Part shown: piece after piece, positions 1 through 6,617 of the stretch
Numbering within the stretch: the first letter of the stretch is position 1
Layout: each line of letters opens with the position of its first letter
Source: an uncultured Lachnospiraceae bacterium
GTDB taxonomy: Bacteria > Bacillota > Clostridia > Lachnospirales > Lachnospiraceae
NCBI GenBank assembly: GCA_910585895.1
Contig: CAJUHY010000049.1
Location: 1-12,958 of the forward strand
Direction of reading: 5' to 3'
Length of the DNA: 12,958 nt
Translations under genes and position numbers: made by a program
The notes under the pieces: model-generated
Seen by the model: only the letters and a program-made list of their open reading frames with translations
What the model was told of the DNA's origin: nothing
Databases searched by the model: none

Positions 1-6
1 TTACAA

Positions 7-26
7 AATATATCGGGAGATATATT
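7..26. other. Small perfect hairpin upstream of the SCP2-like gene
   Basis: AATATATC (7-14) and GATATATT (19-26) form an 8-bp stem with a GGGA loop. It is AT-rich and is not followed by a T-run, so it is not a convincing terminator in the + direction. It lies about 36 bases before the start codon of the SCP2-like gene and may be the tail of an upstream gene's 3' region. Function unknown. Confidence 0.4.
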
Positions 27-62
27 GACAAATTTCAAATTTTGAGATAGGAGGAATGGAAT

Positions 63-413
63 ATGACGTATGAAGAATTTTTTGCAAAAGTAAAAGAGAA
101 ATTTATGACCGCCGATGTCTCGGACATTACGGAGCACCTGGCTTATCAGTTTAATATCACTGGTGAGGCAGAGGGCATTTTCTATGTGGAAGTAAAAGAC
201 GGCAAGCTCTACGTGGAGCCGTATGACTACCATGACAGAGATGCCGCATTTACGGCTTCTGCGGAAAATCTGATGAAGATTGCGGAAGGAAAGTTAGACC
301 CTGTGTTTGCATTTACCATGAAGAAACTCAAGGTGGAGGGAAATATAGATAAGGCCTTAAAACTTAAAGCGATGATTGACAGCAAGAAAAAGGCAGAGAA
401 AAAGAAAAAGTAG
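63..413 (+). CDS. SCP2 sterol-binding-domain-like protein
   Basis: A 116-residue protein that is essentially one SCP2-type fold: an N-terminal helix, then alternating strands (IFYVEVKDGKLYVEP), a segment resembling the SCP2 'a-f-t-a-s-a-e-n-L-m-k-i-a-e-G-k-l-d-p' helix (about 61-82), and the 'K-L-K-V-E-G-N-I-D-K-A-L-K-L' end (about 87-101). SCP2 folds carry a hydrophobic tunnel that binds lipids or acyl chains. The bacterial single-domain versions have no assigned substrate, so the role here is open. There is no signal peptide or membrane segment, so it should be cytosolic. The C terminus is a Lys-rich tail (about 107-116). The ATG at 63 has a good ribosome site (AGGAGG at 49-54, 8-base gap). 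The Uma2-like gene follows on the same strand 59 bases after the stop, with no terminator between, so they may be co-transcribed. Confidence 0.8.
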   Translation: MTYEEFFAKVKEKFMTADVSDITEHLAYQFNITGEAEGIFYVEVKDGKLYVEPYDYHDRDAAFTASAENLMKIAEGKLDPVFAFTMKKLKVEGNIDKALKLKAMIDSKKKAEKKKK

Positions 414-472
414 TCAGCCTTATGTTGCCGTATCTGTGATAAGTACTGCCTTTCAGGAAGGATGTGACATTT

Positions 473-1027
473 ATGGGGTTAGCAGAGTTTGAACGCAGGA
501 AAGACGAAAAAGTTAATGGGGTGGTATATAACATGTCGCCTGCCCCAGGGTATCAGCATGGGATTGTCAATGGAAATATTTATAGGACGATTGGCAATGC
601 TTTAAAAGATAGCTTGTGTCTTGTGTTTATGGAGAATCTTGATTTTAAGTACCATGCTGAAATCAATGATGACTATCTGCGTCCCGATATTATGGTAATC
701 TGTGACCGTAAGCATTTGAAGGGCGGGTCATACAGTGGGATTCCCAAGTTTATTACTGAGACTTTAAGTCCTTCAACTGCCAAGCGGGACAGGACAGTCA
801 AAAAAGATATCTATGAAAAAGCTGGCGTAGAAGAGTACTGGCTGGTTTCCCCGCAGGGGGCTGTGGAAATTTATTACCTTGAGGATGGGAAATATGTTCT
901 GCAGCAGAATTATTTGCTGCAGGATGATGAAGAAGATGAGGACTATAATGCAATGACGGAGATAACGCTCAAGGAGTTTCCGCATATTAAAATGACCTTA
1001 GCTGATATTTTTGAGGGGGTTTTTTGA
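473..1027 (+). CDS. Uma2 family (DUF820) endonuclease-fold protein
   Basis: From ATG 473 the protein is 184 residues, the usual size for stand-alone Uma2/DUF820 proteins. These have a PD-(D/E)xK restriction-nuclease fold, are widespread in cyanobacteria and scattered in Firmicutes, and mostly have no known target. Family landmarks are in order: NGVVYNMSPAPGYQH (15-29), RPDIMVICD (70-78, candidate catalytic Asp72), ITETLSPST (94-102, Glu96), the D-R-T-V-K-K-DIYEKAGVEEYW segment (106-123, candidate Lys110/111), and the LVSP strand. The core active-site residues look intact. An acidic patch (QDDEEDEDY) lies near the C terminus. A GTG at 464 is in frame, but the AGGAAGG at 455-461 would be only 2 bases from it and 11 from ATG 473, so ATG 473 is preferred. 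No toxin, transposase or methylase partner is visible. Confidence 0.82.
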   Translation: MGLAEFERRKDEKVNGVVYNMSPAPGYQHGIVNGNIYRTIGNALKDSLCLVFMENLDFKYHAEINDDYLRPDIMVICDRKHLKGGSYSGIPKFITETLSPSTAKRDRTVKKDIYEKAGVEEYWLVSPQGAVEIYYLEDGKYVLQQNYLLQDDEEDEDYNAMTEITLKEFPHIKMTLADIFEGVF

Positions 1028-1045
1028 TGCTGTGATAATATTTAT

Positions 1046-1088
1046 AGGAAACGCCATAAGTTTTTATGACGTTTCCTGTGTTGGTTTT
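1046..1088 (+). terminator. Rho-independent terminator after the Uma2-like gene
   Basis: AGGAAACG (1046-1053) pairs perfectly with CGTTTCCT (1070-1077). After one C/A mismatch the stem continues as CATAA/TTATG (1055-1059 with 1064-1068) around a GTTT loop. A T-run follows at 1084-1088. It sits 18 bases after the Uma2 stop, between two convergent transcription units. The rest of the spacer to 1192 also holds ATTTCCC (1132-1138) and GGGAAAT (1157-1163), a 7-bp inverted repeat with an 18-base loop and no T-run on either side. Confidence 0.7.
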
Positions 1089-1192
1089 TGCCGCGTCTGA
1101 GTGCAGAATTTGTCTTGCAAAGATTGTGCACATTTCCCGGAGAGTGTTGTAATAAAGGGAAATTATTTGTCGCTTGCTAAAAAGCTGCCATG

Positions 1193-1999
1193 TTAAGACA
1201 TGCGTTTTAGATAACGGTTTTCTAAATGGCTTAATAAGCTGTAAAGTCCCCAGGCGAGCAGGCAGAGGATTACGATGGACATGATGACCCAATCTAATTT
1301 AAAAACCTGGCTGCCGTAGATAATCAGGTAGCCAAGGCCCTGGCGTGAGGAGATAAATTCCCCGATAATCACGCCCACCAGACAGAGTCCAATGTTTACT
1401 TTCATGACGGCGAACAGAGCTGGAATATTGGCAGGAAGCACTACTTTGGTGAGGATATGGTGTTTCTTTCCGCCCAGGGTCTTAATCAGTTTGATTTTTT
1501 CCGGGTCTACGGACTGAAAACTGGTGTACAGGCTTAAGATAGAGCCAAAGACTGCCACGGATATGCCGGTGATGATGACTGTATTGTAATCGGCTCCCAG
1601 CCAGACAATGAGCAGGGGCGCCAGAGCGGATTTTGGCAGGCTGTTTAAAATAACCAGGTAGGGTTCCAATGTCTCGGAAATTTTCCTGTTCAGCCATAGG
1701 ATAATCGTTGTCAGGAGCGCCAGAATTGTCACCAGTACAAAGCTGCTGATGGTTTCAAATAGCGTAACGCCTACGTGGGTAAACAATGTGTGATCCAAAA
1801 GCATATTATAGGCACATAAAATTACATCTGAGGGACTGCTGAAAAAGAATGAATCTATCAGATTCATTCTTGCTGCACACTCCCAGATTGTGAGGAACAG
1901 CACAAAAATACACAGCCTGCTTGCAGCAACCGTGCGTCTATGTTTTTTCTGGGCCAGCAGAAACTTCTGCTGGGCAAGGGAAATCTCACTCATTGTCAT
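1193..1999 (-). CDS. ABC importer permease, nitrate/sulfonate/taurine (SsuC/TauC-like) class
   Basis: A 268-residue inner-membrane permease of the binding-protein-dependent family. It has an N-terminal membrane helix (about 25-46, LCIFVLFLTIWECAA), further helices (about 80-105 and after), and the cytoplasmic EAA-type coupling loop S-V-D-P-E-K-I-K-L-I-K-T-L-G-G (about 162-178) leading into V-V-L-P-A-N-I-P. It then continues with the conserved I-I-G-E-F-I...GLGYLI segment typical of SsuC/TauC/ThiX-type permeases. The start at 1999 has a strong ribosome site (AAGGAG, read on the - strand) inside the end of the ATPase gene, and the two reading frames overlap by 14 bases, which indicates translational coupling. 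The substrate cannot be told from the sequence: this class carries nitrate, sulfonates, taurine, riboflavin or thiamine precursors. No substrate-binding protein lies beside it. Confidence 0.88.
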   Translation of the reverse strand: MTMSEISLAQQKFLLAQKKHRRTVAASRLCIFVLFLTIWECAARMNLIDSFFFSSPSDVILCAYNMLLDHTLFTHVGVTLFETISSFVLVTILALLTTIILWLNRKISETLEPYLVILNSLPKSALAPLLIVWLGADYNTVIITGISVAVFGSILSLYTSFQSVDPEKIKLIKTLGGKKHHILTKVVLPANIPALFAVMKVNIGLCLVGVIIGEFISSRQGLGYLIIYGSQVFKLDWVIMSIVILCLLAWGLYSLLSHLENRYLKRMS

Positions 2000-2753
2000 T
2001 CAGCTCCTTCCATATTTGATTAAAATAATCTTTAAATTCCGGTAAATTTCTGCGTTCGAGCGGACTGGTATTTTGTGGGAAAGAAATATCGACAACGTTC
2101 TTGAGGGTTGCCGGGCGTTTGCTTAATACCAGGACTTGGTTGCCGAGGCTTACGGCTTCCGATAAGTCATGAGTAACCAGAATGGCTGTTTTTTGTTCTT
2201 TTTTAATGATGGAGCCGATGTCATCGCCGACAGTAAGTCTTGTCTGATAGTCCAGGGCAGAAAATGGCTCATCCAATAGCAGGATTTCCGGTTCCAGCGC
2301 AAGGGTGCGTATCAATGCCGCCCGCTGCCGCATCCCCCCAGAGAGCTGGGATGGTCTGGCATCTTTGAATTTATACAATCCGTAAGTTTTTAACATATCT
2401 AAGACCCGTTCTTTTGCAGCAGGTGTCAGTTTGTTCTGAATTTCCAGCCCTAACAACACATTTTTTTCAATCGTGCGCCATTCTAAGAGGTGGTCATGCT
2501 GCAGCATATAACCGATGGTTCCGCCGCTTTTTTGGAATAATTTCTGTCCATATAGCAGAATAGAACCGTGTTCCGGCTCTATCAGACCTGCCAGAAGAGA
2601 CAGGAGGGTGGATTTGCCGCATCCACTGGGACCGACAACCGCCAGAAAATCACCCTTATGAACCGTGAAATTTATATTATGAAGCGCGGGGGTTTCTCCC
2701 TGCATTGTATGGTAGGAATAGCCCACGTGCTTGATTTCCATTAATTTTTCCAT
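1986..2753 (-). CDS. ABC importer ATPase, nitrate/sulfonate/taurine (SsuB/TauB-like) class
   Basis: A 255-residue cytoplasmic ATPase that powers the permease encoded just downstream. All nucleotide-binding motifs are intact: Walker A GPSGCGKST (41-49), Q-loop Gln85 in GYMLQHDHLLEW (the Q-x-D-x-L-L-x-W form is typical of the nitrate/sulfonate/taurine class), signature LSGGMRQR (137-144), Walker B ILLLDEP (157-163), D-loop SALD, and switch His195 in VTHD. The start at 2753 is chosen because AAGGAG lies 6 bases before it on the - strand. The frame stays open upstream to 2891, but that extension lacks family similarity and a ribosome site. It is the first gene of a two-gene unit. No TPP, cobalamin or SAM riboswitch landmark was seen in the 2754-2917 leader, so the substrate remains unknown. 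Confidence 0.92.
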   Translation of the reverse strand: MEKLMEIKHVGYSYHTMQGETPALHNINFTVHKGDFLAVVGPSGCGKSTLLSLLAGLIEPEHGSILLYGQKLFQKSGGTIGYMLQHDHLLEWRTIEKNVLLGLEIQNKLTPAAKERVLDMLKTYGLYKFKDARPSQLSGGMRQRAALIRTLALEPEILLLDEPFSALDYQTRLTVGDDIGSIIKKEQKTAILVTHDLSEAVSLGNQVLVLSKRPATLKNVVDISFPQNTSPLERRNLPEFKDYFNQIWKELNDNE

Positions 2754-3007
2754 AAGATTCTCCTTATTATCGCTTATGTTATTGTATGAGCGAAAACAGG
2801 GAATGGTGCTATCAGGGATAGTAGGGAAAATTATCCATTTCTTGTAAAATACCATATTTCCATCATGATTTTTTCTTATATTATAAATCAATGTTTCAGT
2901 GAGCGAATCAAATTTAAGTGAAAGAAAATATGTGTTTAATGCATATTCTTAGGCAAAGGGATAAGTTGATTTGTACGCTGCGGAGAAGGGAAGGTTGTGT
3001 TAGGAAG
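2754..3007. promoter_or_regulatory. Divergent intergenic region between ABC importer and SGNH-like gene
   Basis: An AT-rich divergent spacer that must hold promoters for both directions. On the - strand a TATAAT (+ strand 2880-2885) is a possible -10 for the importer, but the nearest TTGATT (2906-2911) is 20 bases away, which is too long for a good pair. On the + strand TATATT (2877-2882) is a possible -10 without a clear -35. Small inverted repeats are present: CGCTTATG (2770-2777) with TATGAGCG (2784-2791), which includes two G-U pairs, and CTATC/GATAG (2809-2821). No recognised riboswitch was found. Confidence 0.35.
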
Positions 3008-4294
3008 ATGAAGATTTTAAAAGTAATGGGAGTTTGTATGGTAACATCTGTTATGATTATGCTTTTCTTGCATGGGCTAGACTACGTTTTGAGTAATGAT
3101 ACAACTTCGTGGTCCAGAATTGAAATGCATGAACTGTATGGGCAGGAAGATATTGACAGTCTTTTTCTGGGGGCATCCCATGTATATAGCGGGATAAATC
3201 CGACCATTGCAGATACAGTATGGGGACAGAACACATTTAACTGCAGTACCTCTGCACAGAGAATTGATACTTCTTATCTATTATTAAAAGAAGCGAATCA
3301 GGTGGCAGATATTGATACCTGTTACCTTGAAGTATCAGTTATTGGTGTGACCAGAGGGTTGGAGGATGGCAGGTTGCAGGAAGCTTGCAGAGTGGCAGAT
3401 TATTTGCGGCCATCATGGAATAAATTTACCTATCTGTTGGCAGCTATTCAGCCTCGGGATTATATCAATGCGTTCTGCCGTGCGCGCCGTAATTGGAAAT
3501 CTGTCTATTCATTACGCACAATGAAAGAAACTGTGTGCCAAAAATGGACAGCTGCCTATCAGAATTACGAATATGTTAAGGTGAAATCTGGCGATTATGC
3601 AGGCAAGGGTTTTATCCGCTTTAAGGAAGAATTTAAGAATGTGGGAGATAAAGTCAGGCTTCCAATCAAAGAGAACCTCTTGAATGAGGAATTTAGATAT
3701 TATTTTGAGAAGATTGTACAGTATTGCGAGGAAAATAACATCAGGTTGGTGTGTTTTTCTGCCCCTCTGCCTGAATATACGTTAGAATCGTTTGGCAATT
3801 ACGATGAATATTATATGCAAATGAAAAAATTATGTGAAGAAAATAATACAAGCTTTTTTGATTTTAATTTGACAAACCCGGATATATATAATATTCAAGA
3901 CACTGATTTTCGAGATCTCACCCACTTAAATGAAGTGGGGGCTGAACGTTTCACCAAAGTATTTGCTGATTTTTTTGCAGGAAACATAGAAGAAAAGGAG
4001 TTATTTTATGCTTCTTATGAAGAAAAAAAAGAACAATTGCCCAAGAGATTTATTGGCTTAGTTATGAGACGGGATGAGAGTGGGGAATTCTGTAAAATCC
4101 GTTCAGTGACCACCAAGAAAGATAAGTATAAGTTTGAGGTTTACTATGAGGATGAAAATGGGGAATGTACCTTGCTGCAGGAAAAATCCAGAAATCGTAA
4201 GATTGCCTTGCCCTCAGCAGAAAAAGTAAATATAAAGGTTTGTGTATATGACTCCAGGGATAATGAAGTTGGCAGTTTTAACAAGAGTGTTTAA
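3008..4294 (+). CDS. Membrane-anchored SGNH/GDSL-hydrolase-like protein
   Basis: From ATG 3008 the protein has 428 residues: one N-terminal membrane anchor (about 6-28, VMGVCMVTSVMIMLFLHGLDYVL), then an extracellular SGNH-like domain. Block I is SLFLGASHVYSGINP (51-65) with candidate nucleophile Ser57. The following NTFNCSTSAQ resembles the oxyanion-hole block of DltD/AlgX-like relatives, and the Asp-His pair is in DLTHLNEVGAERF (Asp303, His306). Such proteins act as esterases or as O-acyl transfer partners for envelope polymers; the substrate here is unknown. About 100 residues after the catalytic core (330-428) look strand-rich and unassigned. ATG 3008 places the anchor at the N terminus. 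It has AGGA very close (3002-3005) and GGAGAAGGGAAGG at 2982-2994, so the start is only moderately sure. A GTG at 2918 is in frame but lacks a ribosome site. Base use is more AT-rich than in argH or asd. Confidence 0.75.
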   Translation: MKILKVMGVCMVTSVMIMLFLHGLDYVLSNDTTSWSRIEMHELYGQEDIDSLFLGASHVYSGINPTIADTVWGQNTFNCSTSAQRIDTSYLLLKEANQVADIDTCYLEVSVIGVTRGLEDGRLQEACRVADYLRPSWNKFTYLLAAIQPRDYINAFCRARRNWKSVYSLRTMKETVCQKWTAAYQNYEYVKVKSGDYAGKGFIRFKEEFKNVGDKVRLPIKENLLNEEFRYYFEKIVQYCEENNIRLVCFSAPLPEYTLESFGNYDEYYMQMKKLCEENNTSFFDFNLTNPDIYNIQDTDFRDLTHLNEVGAERFTKVFADFFAGNIEEKELFYASYEEKKEQLPKRFIGLVMRRDESGEFCKIRSVTTKKDKYKFEVYYEDENGECTLLQEKSRNRKIALPSAEKVNIKVCVYDSRDNEVGSFNKSV

Positions 4295-4315
4295 TATTTG
4301 TAGAAACTTAGATAA

Positions 4316-4346
4316 TTTTCATCAAATAGCGGAAATACAGTATTAT
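4316..4346 (+). promoter_or_regulatory. Possible promoter for the M15 peptidase gene
   Basis: TATTAT at 4341-4346 could be a -10 with TTTCAT at 4317-4322 (18-base spacing) as a weak -35. It lies in the 102-base spacer between the SGNH-like and M15 genes, where no terminator hairpin is evident. The genes could equally be read through. Confidence 0.25.
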
Positions 4347-4396
4347 TAAGATAGGAAAAGCAGCACAGGTATTAATAATAAATATTGGAGAACAGA

Positions 4397-5308
4397 ATGA
4401 AATTTTGGAAAAAAACAGCCATCATTATTTTTTTCGTGTGTTTTGCGTTTGTCTCTGTTTATGTGGGCATTTTCCTGAATATGCGAAGTATGGAGCAAGT
4501 GCAGGAAGTTATAGTCAGGGAAGCGATGAGCCAGGGAATTTCAGGGCTTGCGGCAGAAGCTGTCAGGAGTTGTGAGGCGGGTTTATCTGAAGCTGGTGAG
4601 AGCAGTGTTGGTCTTTCTGACGCGGAAGGACGTACGGCGGCGTCTGCTGATGTGGGGGATATTTTAAAATTGTCGGATATCAAGAGCATGGAAGCGGGAA
4701 GCATTCTTGAGATAGATACACAGAAAACGGACCTGGCAGAATCGCTGTTTTACAGTGAGGAATTGAGCCCTGAGATACAACAGAGGATTATGGGAGTATC
4801 TTATCAGGAAAACAACAATATTTCCCTGGAGGAACTGCGTTATCTGCGTATTTTGCATGTGGGGGTTGATGGGCAGACTCATATCGGTGAACTGCTGGTA
4901 AATCAGTCTATTGCTGCAGATGTGTTGGAGATTATGGCAGAACTCTACAAAAGTGGGTATGCAATTGAAAAAATGGCGCTGGTAGACAATTATGGAGCGG
5001 ACGATGAGCAGTCCATGGCGGATAACAATACTTCTGCCTTTAACTATCGGGAAATTGCAGGCAGCAGTAAAATGTCCCGCCATAGTCTGGGACTTGCCAT
5101 TGACATCAATCCTCTGTATAATCCCTGTGTGAAAAATGACGGCGCCTCAATCAGTCCGGCGAATGCAGGCGAATATGCGGACAGAAGTCAGCAGTTTGCG
5201 CATAAGATTGATGAAAATGACCTCTGTTATAAGCTGTTCATGGAACATGGTTTTACATGGGGAGGGAACTGGAATTCGTTGAAAGATTATCAGCACTTTG
5301 AAAAATAG
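4397..5308 (+). CDS. M15 family D-alanyl-D-alanine carboxypeptidase/endopeptidase (VanY/CwlK-like), membrane anchored
   Basis: A 303-residue zinc peptidase expected to trim peptidoglycan stem peptides outside the membrane. It has an N-terminal anchor (about 7-27, TAIIIFFVCFAFVSVYVGIFL), then a low-complexity Ala/Ser/Glu/Gly stretch (about 38-85) that probably acts as a spacer through the wall, then the M15 domain (about 140-303). Zinc-binding motifs are complete: SRHSLGLAIDINP gives His229 and Asp236, and the C-terminal WGGNWNSLKDYQHFE gives His300 with the usual W-G-G-x-W. The extreme C-terminal position of the last zinc ligand is normal for the M15 peptidase/CwlK-like subfamily. The ATG at 4397 has GGAG at 4387-4390 (6-base gap); a TTG at 4385 overlaps that ribosome site and is unlikely. 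Whether it cuts D-Ala-D-Ala or L-Ala-D-Glu bonds cannot be read from the motifs. Confidence 0.88.
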   Translation: MKFWKKTAIIIFFVCFAFVSVYVGIFLNMRSMEQVQEVIVREAMSQGISGLAAEAVRSCEAGLSEAGESSVGLSDAEGRTAASADVGDILKLSDIKSMEAGSILEIDTQKTDLAESLFYSEELSPEIQQRIMGVSYQENNNISLEELRYLRILHVGVDGQTHIGELLVNQSIAADVLEIMAELYKSGYAIEKMALVDNYGADDEQSMADNNTSAFNYREIAGSSKMSRHSLGLAIDINPLYNPCVKNDGASISPANAGEYADRSQQFAHKIDENDLCYKLFMEHGFTWGGNWNSLKDYQHFEK

Positions 5309-5337
5309 TTGTGTTAACTGCTTAAAGAGGCTATAAT
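5309..5337 (+). promoter_or_regulatory. Candidate promoter for the iron alcohol dehydrogenase gene
   Basis: TTGTGT (5309-5314) and a consensus TATAAT (5332-5337) are separated by exactly 17 bases. The -35 begins directly after the M15 stop codon. The predicted start near 5344 leaves a leader of about 98 bases before the dehydrogenase ATG. The near-identical decamers GTTAACTGCT (5312-5321) and GTTAATTGCT (5341-5350) bracket the -10 and could be a regulator site. Confidence 0.55.
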
Positions 5338-5388
5338 GGAGTTAATTGCTCAGAAAAATAGTCTAAGGGAATAGCATTTTTAGATGTA

Positions 5389-5419
5389 GTATGTAAGATG
5401 TTATCCCGAAGTTACATAC
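5389..5419. promoter_or_regulatory. Inverted repeat in the alcohol dehydrogenase leader
   Basis: GTATGTAA (5389-5396) and TTACATAC (5412-5419) are perfect 8-base inverted repeats with 15 bases between, ending 22 bases before the ATG at 5442. It may be an operator for a dimeric regulator or an RNA hairpin just upstream of the ribosome site. There is no T-run, so it is not a terminator. Confidence 0.4.
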
Positions 5420-5441
5420 GAAGCAGAATGGAGGAAACTGA

Positions 5442-6542
5442 ATGCAGATTTATATGCCGACGAATGTATACAGTGAAAATAACTGTGTAGTGAACCATAG
5501 AAAGGAACTGGCATCTTTGGGCAACAAAGCATTGCTTGTAACAGGCAGACATTCCTCTCAGGCAAATGGGTCTTTGGAAGATGTGAAACGTGCTTTACAG
5601 GAAGAGCAGACAGCATATGTAATATTTGATAAGATTGAGGAGAACCCTTCCATTGAGACGGTGATGCAGGCGAGAGAGTTAGGGATACAGGAAAATGTGG
5701 ATTTTGTAGTGGGGATTGGCGGCGGCTCCCCTATGGACGCAGCAAAGGCAATTGCCCTGATGATTGCCAATCCCGGGGAAGATGAAGGCATCTTGTATGA
5801 GGCGCGTGAACTTGAGTGTTTACCAGTGGCAGAGGTGCCGACGACGGCGGGAACCGGCTCGGAGGTGACGCCTTATGCGATTCTGACAATTCATGCCCGC
5901 AGAACAAAACAGAGCATCAGCCACAGAATTTATCCGGCGCTGGCGCTGATAGACAGCCGCTATCTCAAGACAGAAAGCTTAAACACGCTTATCAATACCA
6001 CGGTGGATGCATTGGCGCACTTGATTGAGAGCTATCTGAATACCAATGCCGATTCCTATAACCGTATGTATTCTGAGAAAGGTCTGCGCCTGTTCGCGGA
6101 GATGAAAGATGATTTACTGCAGTGCAGGAGATTTGGCGGAGAGCCTAAGCAGACATTGTCTGATGATGTATTTGATAAATTGATGCAAATGTCGGCAACG
6201 GCTGGCATGGCGATTACCCACACCGGCACATCTCTTCCGCATGGTCTCAGCTATTCGGTTACTTATGAGATGGGTGTACCCCACGGCAAAGCAGTGGGTA
6301 TCTTTTTACCAGGATTTCTAAAGTTTTATCAGGCAAAAGAAGATGTGCGTCTGGCATTGGGGCAAATGTGTTTTGCCAATGTACAGGATTTTACGGAATA
6401 TCTCGATGAATTGTTGGGCAAGGTGGAGATTTCTGATGAATTGTGGAAAAATGATGTGGAGCTGATTATGGGAAATCAGGCAAAACTGAAAAATTATCCT
6501 TTCACCATGGATGAACAAACTTTGTATAAATTCCGCAGATAG
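5442..6542 (+). CDS. Iron-containing alcohol dehydrogenase
   Basis: A 366-residue group III (iron-dependent) alcohol dehydrogenase, which interconverts an alcohol and aldehyde or ketone with NAD(P)H in the cytoplasm. Length and order match the family: an N-terminal nucleotide-binding half with GGGSPMDAAK (93-102) and the PTTAGTGSEVT stretch (about 133-143), then the metal-binding half. The four expected metal ligands are present: Asp189 and His193 in DALAHLIE, His267 in LPHG and His281 in VPHGKAVG, with the 14-residue spacing between the two last histidines as in FucO-type enzymes. The substrate cannot be deduced. The start is supported by GGAGGAAACTGA directly before ATG 5442. It seems to have its own promoter and leader. 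An intergenic hairpin and then queH follow. Confidence 0.93.
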   Translation: MQIYMPTNVYSENNCVVNHRKELASLGNKALLVTGRHSSQANGSLEDVKRALQEEQTAYVIFDKIEENPSIETVMQARELGIQENVDFVVGIGGGSPMDAAKAIALMIANPGEDEGILYEARELECLPVAEVPTTAGTGSEVTPYAILTIHARRTKQSISHRIYPALALIDSRYLKTESLNTLINTTVDALAHLIESYLNTNADSYNRMYSEKGLRLFAEMKDDLLQCRRFGGEPKQTLSDDVFDKLMQMSATAGMAITHTGTSLPHGLSYSVTYEMGVPHGKAVGIFLPGFLKFYQAKEDVRLALGQMCFANVQDFTEYLDELLGKVEISDELWKNDVELIMGNQAKLKNYPFTMDEQTLYKFRR

Positions 6543-6573
6543 AGAAAGCAGGATAAAATTTATTCTTTAAGGA

Positions 6574-6601
6574 AGAGATTGCTTCTTAAGAAACAATCTC
6601 T
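6574..6601 (+). other. Hairpin between the alcohol dehydrogenase gene and queH
   Basis: AGAGATTG (6574-6581) pairs with CAATCTCT (6594-6601), 8 bp. After one C/A mismatch it continues as TTC/GAA around a TTAA loop. No T-run follows and the queH ribosome site (AGAGGA, 6606-6611) begins 4 bases later. It is more likely an mRNA processing or translation-affecting structure than a standard terminator. Confidence 0.45.
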
Positions 6602-6617
6602 GGATAGAGGAAGCATT

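Noticed and set aside
25..53. Consensus TTGACA at 25-30 as a promoter for the SCP2-like gene
   Set aside because: A -10 at 16-18 bases would fall on the ribosome site (TAGGAG at 48-53), leaving no room for a leader, and no TATAAT-like hexamer is present.
2754..2891. N-terminal extension of the ABC ATPase to 2891
   Set aside because: The added 46 residues have no family similarity, and the start at 2753 has a strong AAGGAG at the right distance.
2754..2917. TPP or other riboswitch in the leader of the ABC importer
   Set aside because: The conserved CTGAGA and ACCTGATCTGG-type segments of the TPP class are absent on the - strand, and no other known core was recognised.
3990..4035. AAAAGGAG followed by ATG at 4008 and an eight-A run inside the SGNH-like gene, suggesting a second gene start or a frameshift
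   Set aside because: The ATG frame stops after 17 codons, and the main frame continues with a coherent protein-like sequence to 4294, so no break is needed.
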